The position numbers and the translations under genes were made by a program. A stretch of DNA of 64,000 bases from an uncultured Porphyromonadaceae bacterium (GTDB lineage: Bacteria > Bacteroidota > Bacteroidia > Bacteroidales > Muribaculaceae). Shown piece by piece: positions 45,925-53,835 of the stretch. Location: contig CABRGT010000002.1 of the NCBI GenBank assembly GCA_902470475.1, positions 27,922 to 91,921 on the forward strand, read 5' to 3'. Position 1 is the stretch's first letter. Each line of letters begins with the position of its first letter. The notes beneath the pieces are model-generated. The model saw only the letters and a list, made by a program, of their open reading frames with translations, was not told the origin of the DNA and did not search any database.

Positions 45925-47355
45925 ATGGAATCATCACACGACAAGGGAATCCAACCATCCGCATCACAGTTGCCCGACGGCGGATTTCCCAACATCTATT
46001 ATGCGGCGAAGCAGATGCTGCGGCGCTATGCGTCGGGCGGCAACATTCTGATAGCAGCCACGGTGCTCGCACTTATTGTAGCCAACATTCCGGCCATCAA
46101 CGGCTATTACTTCGAATTCTGGGAACAGGAAGTCCGGCTCCAGATCGGTGACTTCAACATTTTCAGCCATTCCGGCGAGCCGATGAATCTTTTAGGATTC
46201 ATCAACGACGCACTCATGGCAATCTTCTTCTTCAGCATAGGCCTCGAGATCAAACGCGAGATACTCGTCGGCGAGCTGTCATCATTCCGCCAGGCACTCC
46301 TCCCGATCATGGGTGCCATCGGCGGCATGATCGCCCCCGTGCTGATCTTCTGGCTGATGAGCCGCGGCACTGACTACAGCGGCGGCGCGGCCATACCGAT
46401 GGCCACCGACATCGCGTTCTCGCTTGGCGTGCTGGCCATGCTGGGCAAGCGCGTCCCACTGTCGCTCAAAATATTCCTTACGACCCTGGCCGTCGTCGAC
46501 GATATCGGCGGTATCATTGTGATAGCCGTCTTCTATTCGACGCATATCGAACTGAGCCTGCTGCTCATTGCGCTGATAATTCTCGGAGTGCTGGCCCTCG
46601 GCGGCGTGATGATGATTCAGAGCAAGATGTTCTACTTCATACTCGGAGGCGTGGTATGGTTCCTGTTCCTCAACTCGGGTATCCATCCCACCATCGCCGG
46701 TGTGCTCGTAGCATTCTGCGTGCCGGCCAAGCCTGTGTTCGAGCCCCGCAAGTACATTAAAAAGATCCGTAAGGCAATGAGCAACTTCAAGGCCGAAGCC
46801 GAAGAGGACGACACTCTCGCCGAACGCACCATCCTGTCGAAAGAACAGCTCAACTGGCTCAAGGAGGTCGAATCGGCATCGGACAAGGTGATTTCACCTC
46901 TTCAGGACCTCGAGGACACGCTGCACCCGGTCGTCAACTATTTCATCATCCCGCTGTTCGCCTTCGCCAACGCCGGTATCTTCCTGCTCAATCTCGACCC
47001 GGCATCAGCGGTCGAAGGCATTTCGCTGGCAATCATTCTCGGCCTTGTCATCGGCAAATTCACCGGTATCTTCCTCTTCTCCTGGCTCACCATCATGCTC
47101 CGCCTCGCGCCCAGACCGGCACACTCCAACTGGTCCATGCTTGCGTCTATATCAATGCTCGGAGGCATCGGATTCACAGTCTCGCTGTTCATCGCCACAC
47201 TGTCGTTTGCATCCGGCAGCCCGCATCACATCGACCTGCTCAACCATGCCAAGCTGGGCATCGTCATCGGCTCGCTCGTTTCCGGCATAATCGGCTTCAT
47301 ATGGCTGCATTTCACCCTGCCGAAGACCGCATCGCCCGATGCTGTCGAAGACTGA
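45925..47355 (+). CDS. nhaA: Na+/H+ antiporter NhaA
   Basis: 476 residues with the NhaA fold. Essential acidic residues are present: D162 in MATDIAFSLGVLAMLG and the ion-binding pair D192-D193 in LAVVDDIGGI. The GLEIKREILVGEL and ILPLFAFANAG-type (IIPLFAFANAG) motifs are conserved. It is longer than the E. coli protein because of a charged cytosolic insert of about 70 residues (KPVFEPRKYIKKI to SPLQDLEDTLHP), seen in many non-enteric NhaA. Exports Na+ (or Li+) for H+ at alkaline pH. A potentially structured leader precedes it; a terminator follows. Confidence 0.96.
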   Translation: MESSHDKGIQPSASQLPDGGFPNIYYAAKQMLRRYASGGNILIAATVLALIVANIPAINGYYFEFWEQEVRLQIGDFNIFSHSGEPMNLLGFINDALMAIFFFSIGLEIKREILVGELSSFRQALLPIMGAIGGMIAPVLIFWLMSRGTDYSGGAAIPMATDIAFSLGVLAMLGKRVPLSLKIFLTTLAVVDDIGGIIVIAVFYSTHIELSLLLIALIILGVLALGGVMMIQSKMFYFILGGVVWFLFLNSGIHPTIAGVLVAFCVPAKPVFEPRKYIKKIRKAMSNFKAEAEEDDTLAERTILSKEQLNWLKEVESASDKVISPLQDLEDTLHPVVNYFIIPLFAFANAGIFLLNLDPASAVEGISLAIILGLVIGKFTGIFLFSWLTIMLRLAPRPAHSNWSMLASISMLGGIGFTVSLFIATLSFASGSPHHIDLLNHAKLGIVIGSLVSGIIGFIWLHFTLPKTASPDAVED

Positions 47356-47376
47356 GATCCGACACGACATCATAAT

Positions 47377-47430
47377 ACAAAAAAAATTCTCCCGGCCCAT
47401 TCACACACGCGACGGCCGGGAGAATTTTTT
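47377..47430. terminator. Bidirectional terminator between nhaA and the MFS gene
   Basis: Perfect 17-bp stem (47381-47397 with 47414-47430) whose outer part is A-run/T-run, around a 16-nt loop. It serves both converging genes. Confidence 0.88.
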
Positions 47431-47450
47431 ATCTCGTCGGAAAAGCCGGA

Positions 47451-48866
47451 TCAGGCGTCGACTGCCTCGCTCTCCGCTTCTTCCGCTTCTACGTTCTTTT
47501 TCACATTGGGAGCTTCAAGCCCGTAGCCACGCTTCGAATTCAGATACTTCAGCCATACGCCGAAACAGATAGCCAGCACGCCGAACGAAGCAAAGATGAT
47601 CATCGGCACACGATAGCCGCCCGTAGCGTCGAGCGTCTCGCCGATCAGCAGCGGCACAAGGCACAGGCCTATATTCTGAATCCAGAATATAAGACAGTAG
47701 GCCGAACCGAGGATATTGGCGTCGATAATCTTGGGCACGGAAGGCCACAGCGCGGCCGGAACCAGCGAGAACGAAACTCCAAGTATCAGAATCAGCGTCA
47801 CAGCCAGCCATACATGCGGCACGGCCGGCAACAGGAAGGCAAAGCCCAGATGACACATTGTCATGATCACCGCACCTATTATCAGCATCGTGGCGCCACG
47901 TCCCTTGTAATCGAGGAAAGCCCCGAGGAAAGGTGTCAGCACCATCGCCAGGATCGGGAAGACACTGAACAGCCGTGCAGCCGCCTCGGCATCAATGCCG
48001 AGAGTCTCCTGGATGTAATTCGGCGCAAAACGCTGGAACGGGAAGATACCGCTGTAATACAGCACACACAGCATCGCTACCAGCCAGAACATCTGGCTGC
48101 GCAGAATCTTGCCGAGATCGGAGATGTGGAATTCCTCGTCCTCGCCGTCGGTCGTGTCGGCATTGTCGCCGGCCGCAGCCAGCTCGCGGTCGAGCTTCAT
48201 ATCCATGAAAGTAAATATTATATAGCAGATCAGACCTATGAGAAGCAATACCGTGCAGAAAGCCACAGGTGCCAGAATCGAATGATCGAACTTGTTGGCG
48301 AGAAGCGGCGATGTCCACATCACGGCGAATACGCCAAGACGCGCGATTGACATCTCGACGCCCATGGCCAGTGCCATCTCCTTACCCTTGAACCATTTGG
48401 CTATCGCTTTCGACACCGTAGTACCGGCCATTTCGCAGCCGCAGCCGAATATCATGAAGCCGAGCGAAGCCATTTTGGCGCTTCCGGGGAACGATACCCA
48501 CCAGCTGTCGAGCCAGCCGCACAGTGCCGTGCCCTGGAACCATTCGCTGATACCCACAAGCTTGATTCCGGCACCTATCACCATCATTGATGCCGACAGT
48601 ACACCTGTGAAACGGATTCCCATCTTGTCGAGGATGATTCCGGCGAATATCAGGAAAAAGAAAAACACATTCAGAAAATATTCCGAGGCGGCATACGTGC
48701 CGAAAGTGGCACTGTCCCAATGTAAATTCGTCTCCAGCAGGGACTTCAGCGGCGACATTACATCTACAAACATGTAGGCGAAGAACATCATCGAGGCCAC
48801 CAGTATCAGAGCCGTCCATCTCGCCCATGCATGATCGTTCAGCAGCTGTTTCACTTGTTTTGTCAT
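47451..48866 (-). CDS. MFS transporter
   Basis: 471 residues from the ATG at 48866; the frame is open further upstream, but that part contains the promoter and MTKQVKQLLNDHAWARW is the natural start. Twelve membrane segments with a long acidic central loop (AAAGDNADTTDGEDEEFHISDLGKIL). The MFS signature loop is present in the second half as FLGAFLDYKGRGATMLIIG. General resemblance is to NarK-like and MFSD1-like major facilitators found widely in Bacteroidales; the substrate cannot be assigned. Predicted promoter: minus-strand TACCTTTG at 48902-48909, with TTG 19 nt further upstream. Stands alone. Confidence 0.85.
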   Translation of the reverse strand: MTKQVKQLLNDHAWARWTALILVASMMFFAYMFVDVMSPLKSLLETNLHWDSATFGTYAASEYFLNVFFFFLIFAGIILDKMGIRFTGVLSASMMVIGAGIKLVGISEWFQGTALCGWLDSWWVSFPGSAKMASLGFMIFGCGCEMAGTTVSKAIAKWFKGKEMALAMGVEMSIARLGVFAVMWTSPLLANKFDHSILAPVAFCTVLLLIGLICYIIFTFMDMKLDRELAAAGDNADTTDGEDEEFHISDLGKILRSQMFWLVAMLCVLYYSGIFPFQRFAPNYIQETLGIDAEAAARLFSVFPILAMVLTPFLGAFLDYKGRGATMLIIGAVIMTMCHLGFAFLLPAVPHVWLAVTLILILGVSFSLVPAALWPSVPKIIDANILGSAYCLIFWIQNIGLCLVPLLIGETLDATGGYRVPMIIFASFGVLAICFGVWLKYLNSKRGYGLEAPNVKKNVEAEEAESEAVDA

Positions 48867-48901
48867 AGCAATGGATAATTGTTGATAATGATTAGTTTCC
48901 G

Positions 48902-48909
48902 CAAAGGTA
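48902..48909 (-). promoter_or_regulatory. -7 box of the MFS transporter gene
   Basis: Minus-strand TACCTTTG, 35 nt before the ATG, with a TTG core (48929-48931) at a 19-nt spacing. Confidence 0.5.
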
Positions 48910-48988
48910 ATGATTTTTTGCCATATGACAAGCCGGCCCGGGCGCGAATGGGCAAAATATCCTACAAAAACGGACATTATGAATTTTA

Positions 48989-49020
48989 TTTGCTTGTTAA
49001 CATATTTATGCTTAAATTTG
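48989..49020 (+). promoter_or_regulatory. Consensus promoter of the wza/wzc-like pair
   Basis: TTTG (48989-48992), 20-nt spacer, TAAATTTG (49013-49020); a full match to the Bacteroidota primary-sigma consensus, 41 nt before the ATG at 49062. Confidence 0.7.
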
Positions 49021-49061
49021 CAGCCGAATTATGTAATGACCATTCAATCATATATTGAACA

Positions 49062-49904
49062 ATGAAAATATTCTACAGGGCACTCCTCGGCATCGGCATT
49101 CTGACTCTTGCAGGTTGCAGTGCATCAAAAAAGGTTCCTTATATTGTGGATGCCGAAGCCATCCCGGCAGAAGTATTATCGGAGAGCACTCACGTCAATG
49201 ATCCGACGCTCGCTCCGGGCGACCTGCTAAATATTGAAGTCACGTCGACCGACATGCAGGCCGTGATTCCTTTCAACAAAGGCATGTACATCACTGAGTC
49301 CGGAATCATCGGCCGCGCTTCGACATCGACCAACAATTACTCGCAGAACCTCGACGTCTCCACCGACTACTATCTTATCAACCAGGACGGCACCATCGAC
49401 TTTCCTATCGTAGGCGTACTCCAGGCTGCCGGCAAGACCAAGCTCGAGCTCGCGCAGGAAATCACCGATGCCATATATCCCCAATATATCAAGGAGAAAC
49501 CGAAAGTTGAAATCCGTCTGATGAACTTCCGCGTCGTCGTGACAGGTGCTGTGAAAACCCCCGGCATATATCAGAGCCACAACGAGCGCATGAACTTCTT
49601 CGAAGCCATTGCTCTTGCCGGCGACCTTGACATCAAGGGCGACCGCGAGAACATTCTGCTCTACCGCACCAACAGCGACGGAACGCGTGAAGTTCACAAA
49701 ATCGACATTCACGACCGCAACTTCCTGCTCTCTCCCTATTTCGGACTGCAGCAGAACGATATCATATATGTCGCTCCCAACAAATCCATGGCGGCCAACG
49801 CATGGCAGCTGAATCCCGGTGTCTCGGCCACAATTACTTTCGTTGGCGGCATATCGTCACTCGCATCGCTTGTTATCGGTATCATCAATCTTACCCAGAA
49901 CTAA
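49062..49904 (+). CDS. Outer-membrane polysaccharide export lipoprotein (Wza-like)
   Basis: 280 residues. Lipobox LAGC with lipidated Cys19. Poly_export domain (about 45-150: LAPGDLLNIEVTSTDMQAV, INQDGTIDFPIVGVLQAAGKTKLELAQEI) followed by an SLBB-type domain (about 155-235: VVVTGAVKTPGIYQSHNERMNFFEAIALAGDLDIKGDRENI). A C-terminal hydrophobic helix (about 255-278) corresponds to the outer-membrane helix of Wza. It would form the export channel for an exopolysaccharide or capsule together with the tyrosine kinase encoded 4 nt downstream. No glycosyltransferase, Wzx or Wzy gene is next to it. Confidence 0.92.
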   Translation: MKIFYRALLGIGILTLAGCSASKKVPYIVDAEAIPAEVLSESTHVNDPTLAPGDLLNIEVTSTDMQAVIPFNKGMYITESGIIGRASTSTNNYSQNLDVSTDYYLINQDGTIDFPIVGVLQAAGKTKLELAQEITDAIYPQYIKEKPKVEIRLMNFRVVVTGAVKTPGIYQSHNERMNFFEAIALAGDLDIKGDRENILLYRTNSDGTREVHKIDIHDRNFLLSPYFGLQQNDIIYVAPNKSMAANAWQLNPGVSATITFVGGISSLASLVIGIINLTQN

Positions 49905-49908
49905 ACAC

Positions 49909-52302
49909 ATGTCTGAAGAACTGAAATCAAGAGTCGGAGAGAACAAAGGCCCCATCGAAGAGGTGATGGACACCACGGGCCTGTTGCTCGATTATCTGGC
50001 AAACTGGAAATGGTTTGTGCTCAGCGTCGTGCTGTGCGTCATCGGCGCCTACTTCTATATCGCCACGATCGTACCCACATATCAGGTCAACGCGTCGATC
50101 TACCTCAACAGCGAGAATACCCAGTCAAAAGAAGCTTTCGCCCTCAATCCGGAGAACCCGCTTCTGAACAAGAAGAATTTTATCGACGAGACTGAGCTCG
50201 AGATCCTCAAATCACGCAACAACGTAATCAGCATCGTCGACTCGCTGCAGATGGCCTACTCATACTGGCGTGTCGGAAACCTGCGCGACATCCCCATGTA
50301 CAATGACCGCGCAATCGACGCAAAAATGGATTCGATCGCCCTCGATGATCTCATCGACCCGATCACCATCACGGTATCTAACTCTTCGGAAGAAGGTAAG
50401 TACAACCTCAAGGCCAGCACCGTTTTCAACGAGATTGAGGAAGAAAAGGAATTCGATGCTGTCAGCCTCCCCTACACGATCGATCTGACATGCGGCTCCG
50501 TTACTGTCTCACGTGTCGAGCAGGTTCCCGAGCTTGAGGGCACACAGAAAGTTATCGTGCGCAATCCCCGTTCCGTGGCCAAGACTCTTTCAAGCGCCCT
50601 CAACATTGAATTCGCCGAAAAAGCGCCCACCATCGTGCGCATCAGCTACAACACGCCTATTCCTCGCGAGGGTATCGACGTGATCAACACGCTTGTCGAT
50701 TTCTACAACCGTCAGATCATCGCCGACAAGAACCGCTCCGCACTCCAGACCGAAGCGTTCATTCTTGACCGTCTGGTTATGATCAACGACGAACTCCGCG
50801 ACGTCGAACAGCGCCTTCAGGATTACCGCCAGGCACACAACATCTCGGATCTACAGCAGCAGGTTTCGACCAATCTCGCCACTACAAAGACCACACAGAC
50901 CCAGCTTGCCGAAATCGAAGCCGAAGCCACGATCATCAACGACATCGAAAACACTATCCGCAAGGCCAACAATTACGATCCTCTGCCTGCCGTGACAACT
51001 AACACCACACTCAACCAGGTGATCGTGAAATACAATCAGAAGATCAGCCGCCTGACCCGAATGCTCGAGACATCGACGCCCGACAACCCTCTGGTTCGTA
51101 CACTCCAGGAGGAACTCACGCGCGACAAGGCCGATATTCTGCAGAGTGTAGCATCAGTGAAGCGCGGTATACAGGCCCGCCGCAGCAACGTGGCAGCCAT
51201 CGAAGGCCAGAGCCAGAGCCAGCTCTCGGCTCTCCCCCCGGTCGACAAGGGCCTGCAGGAAATCTTCCGCGAACAGCAGGTAAAGGTCAATATCTACACA
51301 TTCCTCCTTCAGAAGCGCGAGGAAATCGCCCTCCAGAAGACGCTTGCAACTCCTACCGCCCGTCTGATCGACGATCCGAGCTCTACCGGCCCCGTAAGTC
51401 CGCGCCGTGTTGTCATCTACTTCCTTGCACTGATTCTCGGTCTCGCCATTCCGGCCGCAATCATCTTCCTGAAGCGCTTCTTCTTCCCCATCTATAAGGA
51501 TCAGGAAGAACTGCAGCGACTTACCAACGTACCTATCATCGGCGAAATCTCGTCTGACACTTCCAAGGACGACAATCCTATCGTCGTAGGGCCGAACGTC
51601 TCGACCCCGATCGCCGAGCTCTTCCGCCTGCTGCGCAACAATATCGGATTCACCAAGAACGGAGCCAACAAGAAAGTGATCCTTGTGACCTCATCGATCT
51701 CAGGCGAAGGCAAGACATTCATTGCCACCAATCTTGCACTCACATACGCACTCACCGGCAAGAAAGTGGTAGTGGTAGGCATGGACATCCGTCGCCCCGT
51801 GCTCGCGCACAAGTTCGGACTCAACAACCAGCAGGGCGTCACGACATTCCTTTCCGGACAGGTAGCCGACATAAACACGCTGCTTCACAAGAGTAAGCTC
51901 AGCGACAATCTTTACATCCTTCCCGCCGGCCCCGTTCCCCCGAATCCCAACGAGTTGCTTCTCAGCGACAACATGGCGCGGATGATGTCGCAGCTGCGCG
52001 ATGACTTCGATTACGTGATCCTGGATACCGCCCCCATAGGCGTGATCTCCGACTCGTTCCTTATCATCCCCTACTCCGACATCCAGCTTTATGTCACACG
52101 CGCCTCGTACTCGACCAAGAGCTGCCTGAAAGTCCTCCACCAGGCCATACGCGACAACCGCCTGAACGATCCTTATATTGTGCTCAACGGCGTCGACATG
52201 ACCTCCGGCTCGTACTCCTACCGCAAATACGGACATTACTACCGCGGTGCGAATTCCACCTACGGCTACGGCTATTCAAGCTCAAGCAAAGACAAAGCCT
52301 GA
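49909..52302 (+). CDS. Wzc-like co-polymerase and BY-type tyrosine autokinase
   Basis: 797 residues from the ATG at 49909; an upstream ATG at 49819 lies inside the preceding gene. N-terminal Wzz domain with TM1 (about 35-55), a long periplasmic coiled region (to about 500, including RLQDYRQAHNISDLQQQVS), TM2 (about 503-523, VIYFLALILGLAIPAAIIFL), then the kinase: Walker A SSISGEGKT (595-603), Walker A' VVGMDIRRPVLAHKFG, Walker B YVILDTAPIG. The last 31 residues hold a Tyr-rich cluster (SYSYRKYGHYYRG, YGYGYSS), the autophosphorylation site of BY-kinases. It controls polymer length and export with the Wza-like protein. Ends at a strong terminator. Confidence 0.94.
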   Translation: MSEELKSRVGENKGPIEEVMDTTGLLLDYLANWKWFVLSVVLCVIGAYFYIATIVPTYQVNASIYLNSENTQSKEAFALNPENPLLNKKNFIDETELEILKSRNNVISIVDSLQMAYSYWRVGNLRDIPMYNDRAIDAKMDSIALDDLIDPITITVSNSSEEGKYNLKASTVFNEIEEEKEFDAVSLPYTIDLTCGSVTVSRVEQVPELEGTQKVIVRNPRSVAKTLSSALNIEFAEKAPTIVRISYNTPIPREGIDVINTLVDFYNRQIIADKNRSALQTEAFILDRLVMINDELRDVEQRLQDYRQAHNISDLQQQVSTNLATTKTTQTQLAEIEAEATIINDIENTIRKANNYDPLPAVTTNTTLNQVIVKYNQKISRLTRMLETSTPDNPLVRTLQEELTRDKADILQSVASVKRGIQARRSNVAAIEGQSQSQLSALPPVDKGLQEIFREQQVKVNIYTFLLQKREEIALQKTLATPTARLIDDPSSTGPVSPRRVVIYFLALILGLAIPAAIIFLKRFFFPIYKDQEELQRLTNVPIIGEISSDTSKDDNPIVVGPNVSTPIAELFRLLRNNIGFTKNGANKKVILVTSSISGEGKTFIATNLALTYALTGKKVVVVGMDIRRPVLAHKFGLNNQQGVTTFLSGQVADINTLLHKSKLSDNLYILPAGPVPPNPNELLLSDNMARMMSQLRDDFDYVILDTAPIGVISDSFLIIPYSDIQLYVTRASYSTKSCLKVLHQAIRDNRLNDPYIVLNGVDMTSGSYSYRKYGHYYRGANSTYGYGYSSSSKDKA

Positions 52303-52328
52303 GACATAGTAGGCATAACCATCTATAC

Positions 52329-52368
52329 GCGGTGCCTTGCGAACAAACGCAAGGCACCGCTTGTTTTT
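52329..52368 (+). terminator. Terminator after the wzc-like gene
   Basis: Perfect 13-bp stem GCGGTGCCTTGCG (52329-52341) with CGCAAGGCACCGC (52348-52360), 6-nt loop, then TTGTTTTT. Confidence 0.9.
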
Positions 52369-52396
52369 AATTCATTAAAACTAAAAAATCACAATT

Positions 52397-53092
52397 ATGA
52401 AAAAGTATCTGGCCGAAGGAATCGGCACCATGTTTCTCGTGATTCTGGCATGCGGCAGCGCCGTCCTCGCAGGCCCGTCGATCGGCGGCCTCGGCATAGG
52501 TCTTTGCTTCGGCCTTGTGCTTCTATGCCTCTGTTACTGCATAGGTGGCATCTCAGGATGCCACGTCAATCCGGCGGTATCGTTCGCAATGTTCCTTTCC
52601 GGCCGGATGAAAGGGTCGGAATGCGTCGGCTATATCATATCACAGTTTATCGGCGCCACCATCGGCGCGGGATTCCTGTACTGTCTCACCGAAATGGGTA
52701 TCGGATACCATTACGGAGGCACCACCGAGGCATCCCATAGCTTCCTGGCCACCAACGTGCTTCAGCCCGGGGCCACACCCATGATGGCCCTGCTCACCGA
52801 GGGCCTTCTGACCTTCTTCTTCGTACTTGTAGTGCTCGGCGCTACTGATTCGCGCGTGTCATTCACCAAGTTCGGTGGCATCGCCATCGGTCTCGCACTC
52901 GGCCTTGTCAACATCGTCGGAATTCCCGTCGACAACTGTTCGGTAAACCCGGCCCGTTCGTTCGGTCCGGCCGTATTCGACCCGACGGCCTGGGGCGATT
53001 TCTGGATCATGCTCGTAGGCCCGGCCGTTGGCGCAGTCATCGCCGTACTGGCATGGAAAGCGATATCAGCCTCCAAAGCACCGGTTGAATAA
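52397..53092 (+). CDS. Aquaporin (MIP family, AqpZ-like) with altered selectivity filter
   Basis: 231 residues, six membrane helices and both half-helix NPA motifs (58-60 in HVNPAVS and 184-186 in SVNPARS). Aligning on the NPA spacings of E. coli AqpZ, the aromatic/arginine filter reads F38, N172, C181, R187; AqpZ has F43, H174, T183, R189. Phe and Arg indicate a water-channel-like pore rather than a GlpF-type glycerol pore (Trp, Gly, Phe, Arg), but the His-to-Asn change is unusual and could alter selectivity. Flanked by terminators on both sides, so a single-gene unit. Confidence 0.92.
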   Translation: MKKYLAEGIGTMFLVILACGSAVLAGPSIGGLGIGLCFGLVLLCLCYCIGGISGCHVNPAVSFAMFLSGRMKGSECVGYIISQFIGATIGAGFLYCLTEMGIGYHYGGTTEASHSFLATNVLQPGATPMMALLTEGLLTFFFVLVVLGATDSRVSFTKFGGIAIGLALGLVNIVGIPVDNCSVNPARSFGPAVFDPTAWGDFWIMLVGPAVGAVIAVLAWKAISASKAPVE

Positions 53093-53114
53093 TCCGATGC
53101 CGTTATAATACCGT

Positions 53115-53147
53115 CGGGCTGCCGGGCATTCCGGCAGCCCGGCTTTT
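53115..53147 (+). terminator. Terminator after the aquaporin gene
   Basis: Perfect 11-bp stem CGGGCTGCCGG (53115-53125) with CCGGCAGCCCG (53131-53141), 5-nt loop, then GCTTTTA. It just reaches the stop codon of the convergent gene. Confidence 0.85.
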
Positions 53148-53745
53148 ATTCAAATTCCAGAATTCCGAGATTCACTGCAATCCCGAGCATTTCAGCCAGA
53201 ATCCGTTTGAGATCCGTTGCCGGAGTCGCCTCACCGTCGATCAATGGCTCGGACTGCACGTCGCAGATCTGCGATATCTGCTCCAATAGCGGATCTGATG
53301 CGCCGCCATACGAATTCATCAGAAATCCTGTCATGGAAAGCAGCATCTTACCCGATTCGTGTGTCTGATCGTTGATGGGAAGAGTATCGAGTGCCGACAT
53401 CTCCGCAATCAGCATCGTCTTAAGCAGTGCGACGAGTGCGCCACGGCATTCCGCTCGCTCCGTCACGCGGCATATATCGGCCGTGCAGACCGACAGCAAC
53501 GCGCACGAAAGCGCTTGCACCGGTGCCGAGGCCATCAGCAGGCAGCGGACATGCGTGTCGGCAGCCACAAGAAACTGTTTGACATCCGCATCCGGCTGCT
53601 TCGCCGGAATCTCAGCCGACAGCCGCTTCAAAGCCGCATCGGCTGTGGCCAGCGCCTCGGCCGACAGGCGCAGTGCCGATTCCAGATCTCCGGCCGCCAG
53701 ACTCGCGACCGTGTCATCAAGCAAGGTTCTGATCTTATCTTCCAT
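53146..53745 (-). CDS. Hypothetical helical protein
   Basis: 199 residues from the ATG at 53745; the open frame continues upstream to 53790 but crosses the -7 box. No signal peptide or membrane segment. The sequence is Ala/Leu-rich and looks almost wholly helical (TLLDDTVASLAAGDLESALRLSAEALATADAALKRLSAEI; ALVALLKTMLIAEMSALD). The first 45 residues have the helix-turn-helix look of a TPR-like unit. I do not recognise the family. Minus-strand TAACTTTG (53754-53761) ends 8 nt before the ATG. Divergent from the LptF/G-type permease gene. Confidence 0.65.
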   Translation of the reverse strand: MEDKIRTLLDDTVASLAAGDLESALRLSAEALATADAALKRLSAEIPAKQPDADVKQFLVAADTHVRCLLMASAPVQALSCALLSVCTADICRVTERAECRGALVALLKTMLIAEMSALDTLPINDQTHESGKMLLSMTGFLMNSYGGASDPLLEQISQICDVQSEPLIDGEATPATDLKRILAEMLGIAVNLGILEFE

Positions 53746-53753
53746 AGCGGCGT

Positions 53754-53761
53754 CAAAGTTA
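53754..53761 (-). promoter_or_regulatory. -7 box of the 53146-53745 gene
   Basis: Minus-strand TAACTTTG ending 8 nt before the ATG; the predicted leader is only a few bases. Confidence 0.55.
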
Positions 53762-53822
53762 CAAATAATCCGCCAAAAGAAAAAATACACCCCCCGGCAA
53801 TGGCCGTGCGCGAATAAATTGC

Positions 53823-53830
53823 TAACTTTG
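53823..53830 (+). promoter_or_regulatory. -7 box abutting the LptF/G permease gene start
   Basis: TAACTTTG ends 5 nt before the ATG at 53836, the spacing expected for a leaderless transcript. No clear -33 element. Confidence 0.55.
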
Positions 53831-53835
53831 CACTG

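Noticed and set aside
45894..46151. 85-codon frame beginning within the nhaA leader
   Set aside because: Out of frame with nhaA for most of its length and lacking any protein-like pattern. Its ATG is part of a hairpin; I treat it as chance rather than an upstream regulatory ORF.
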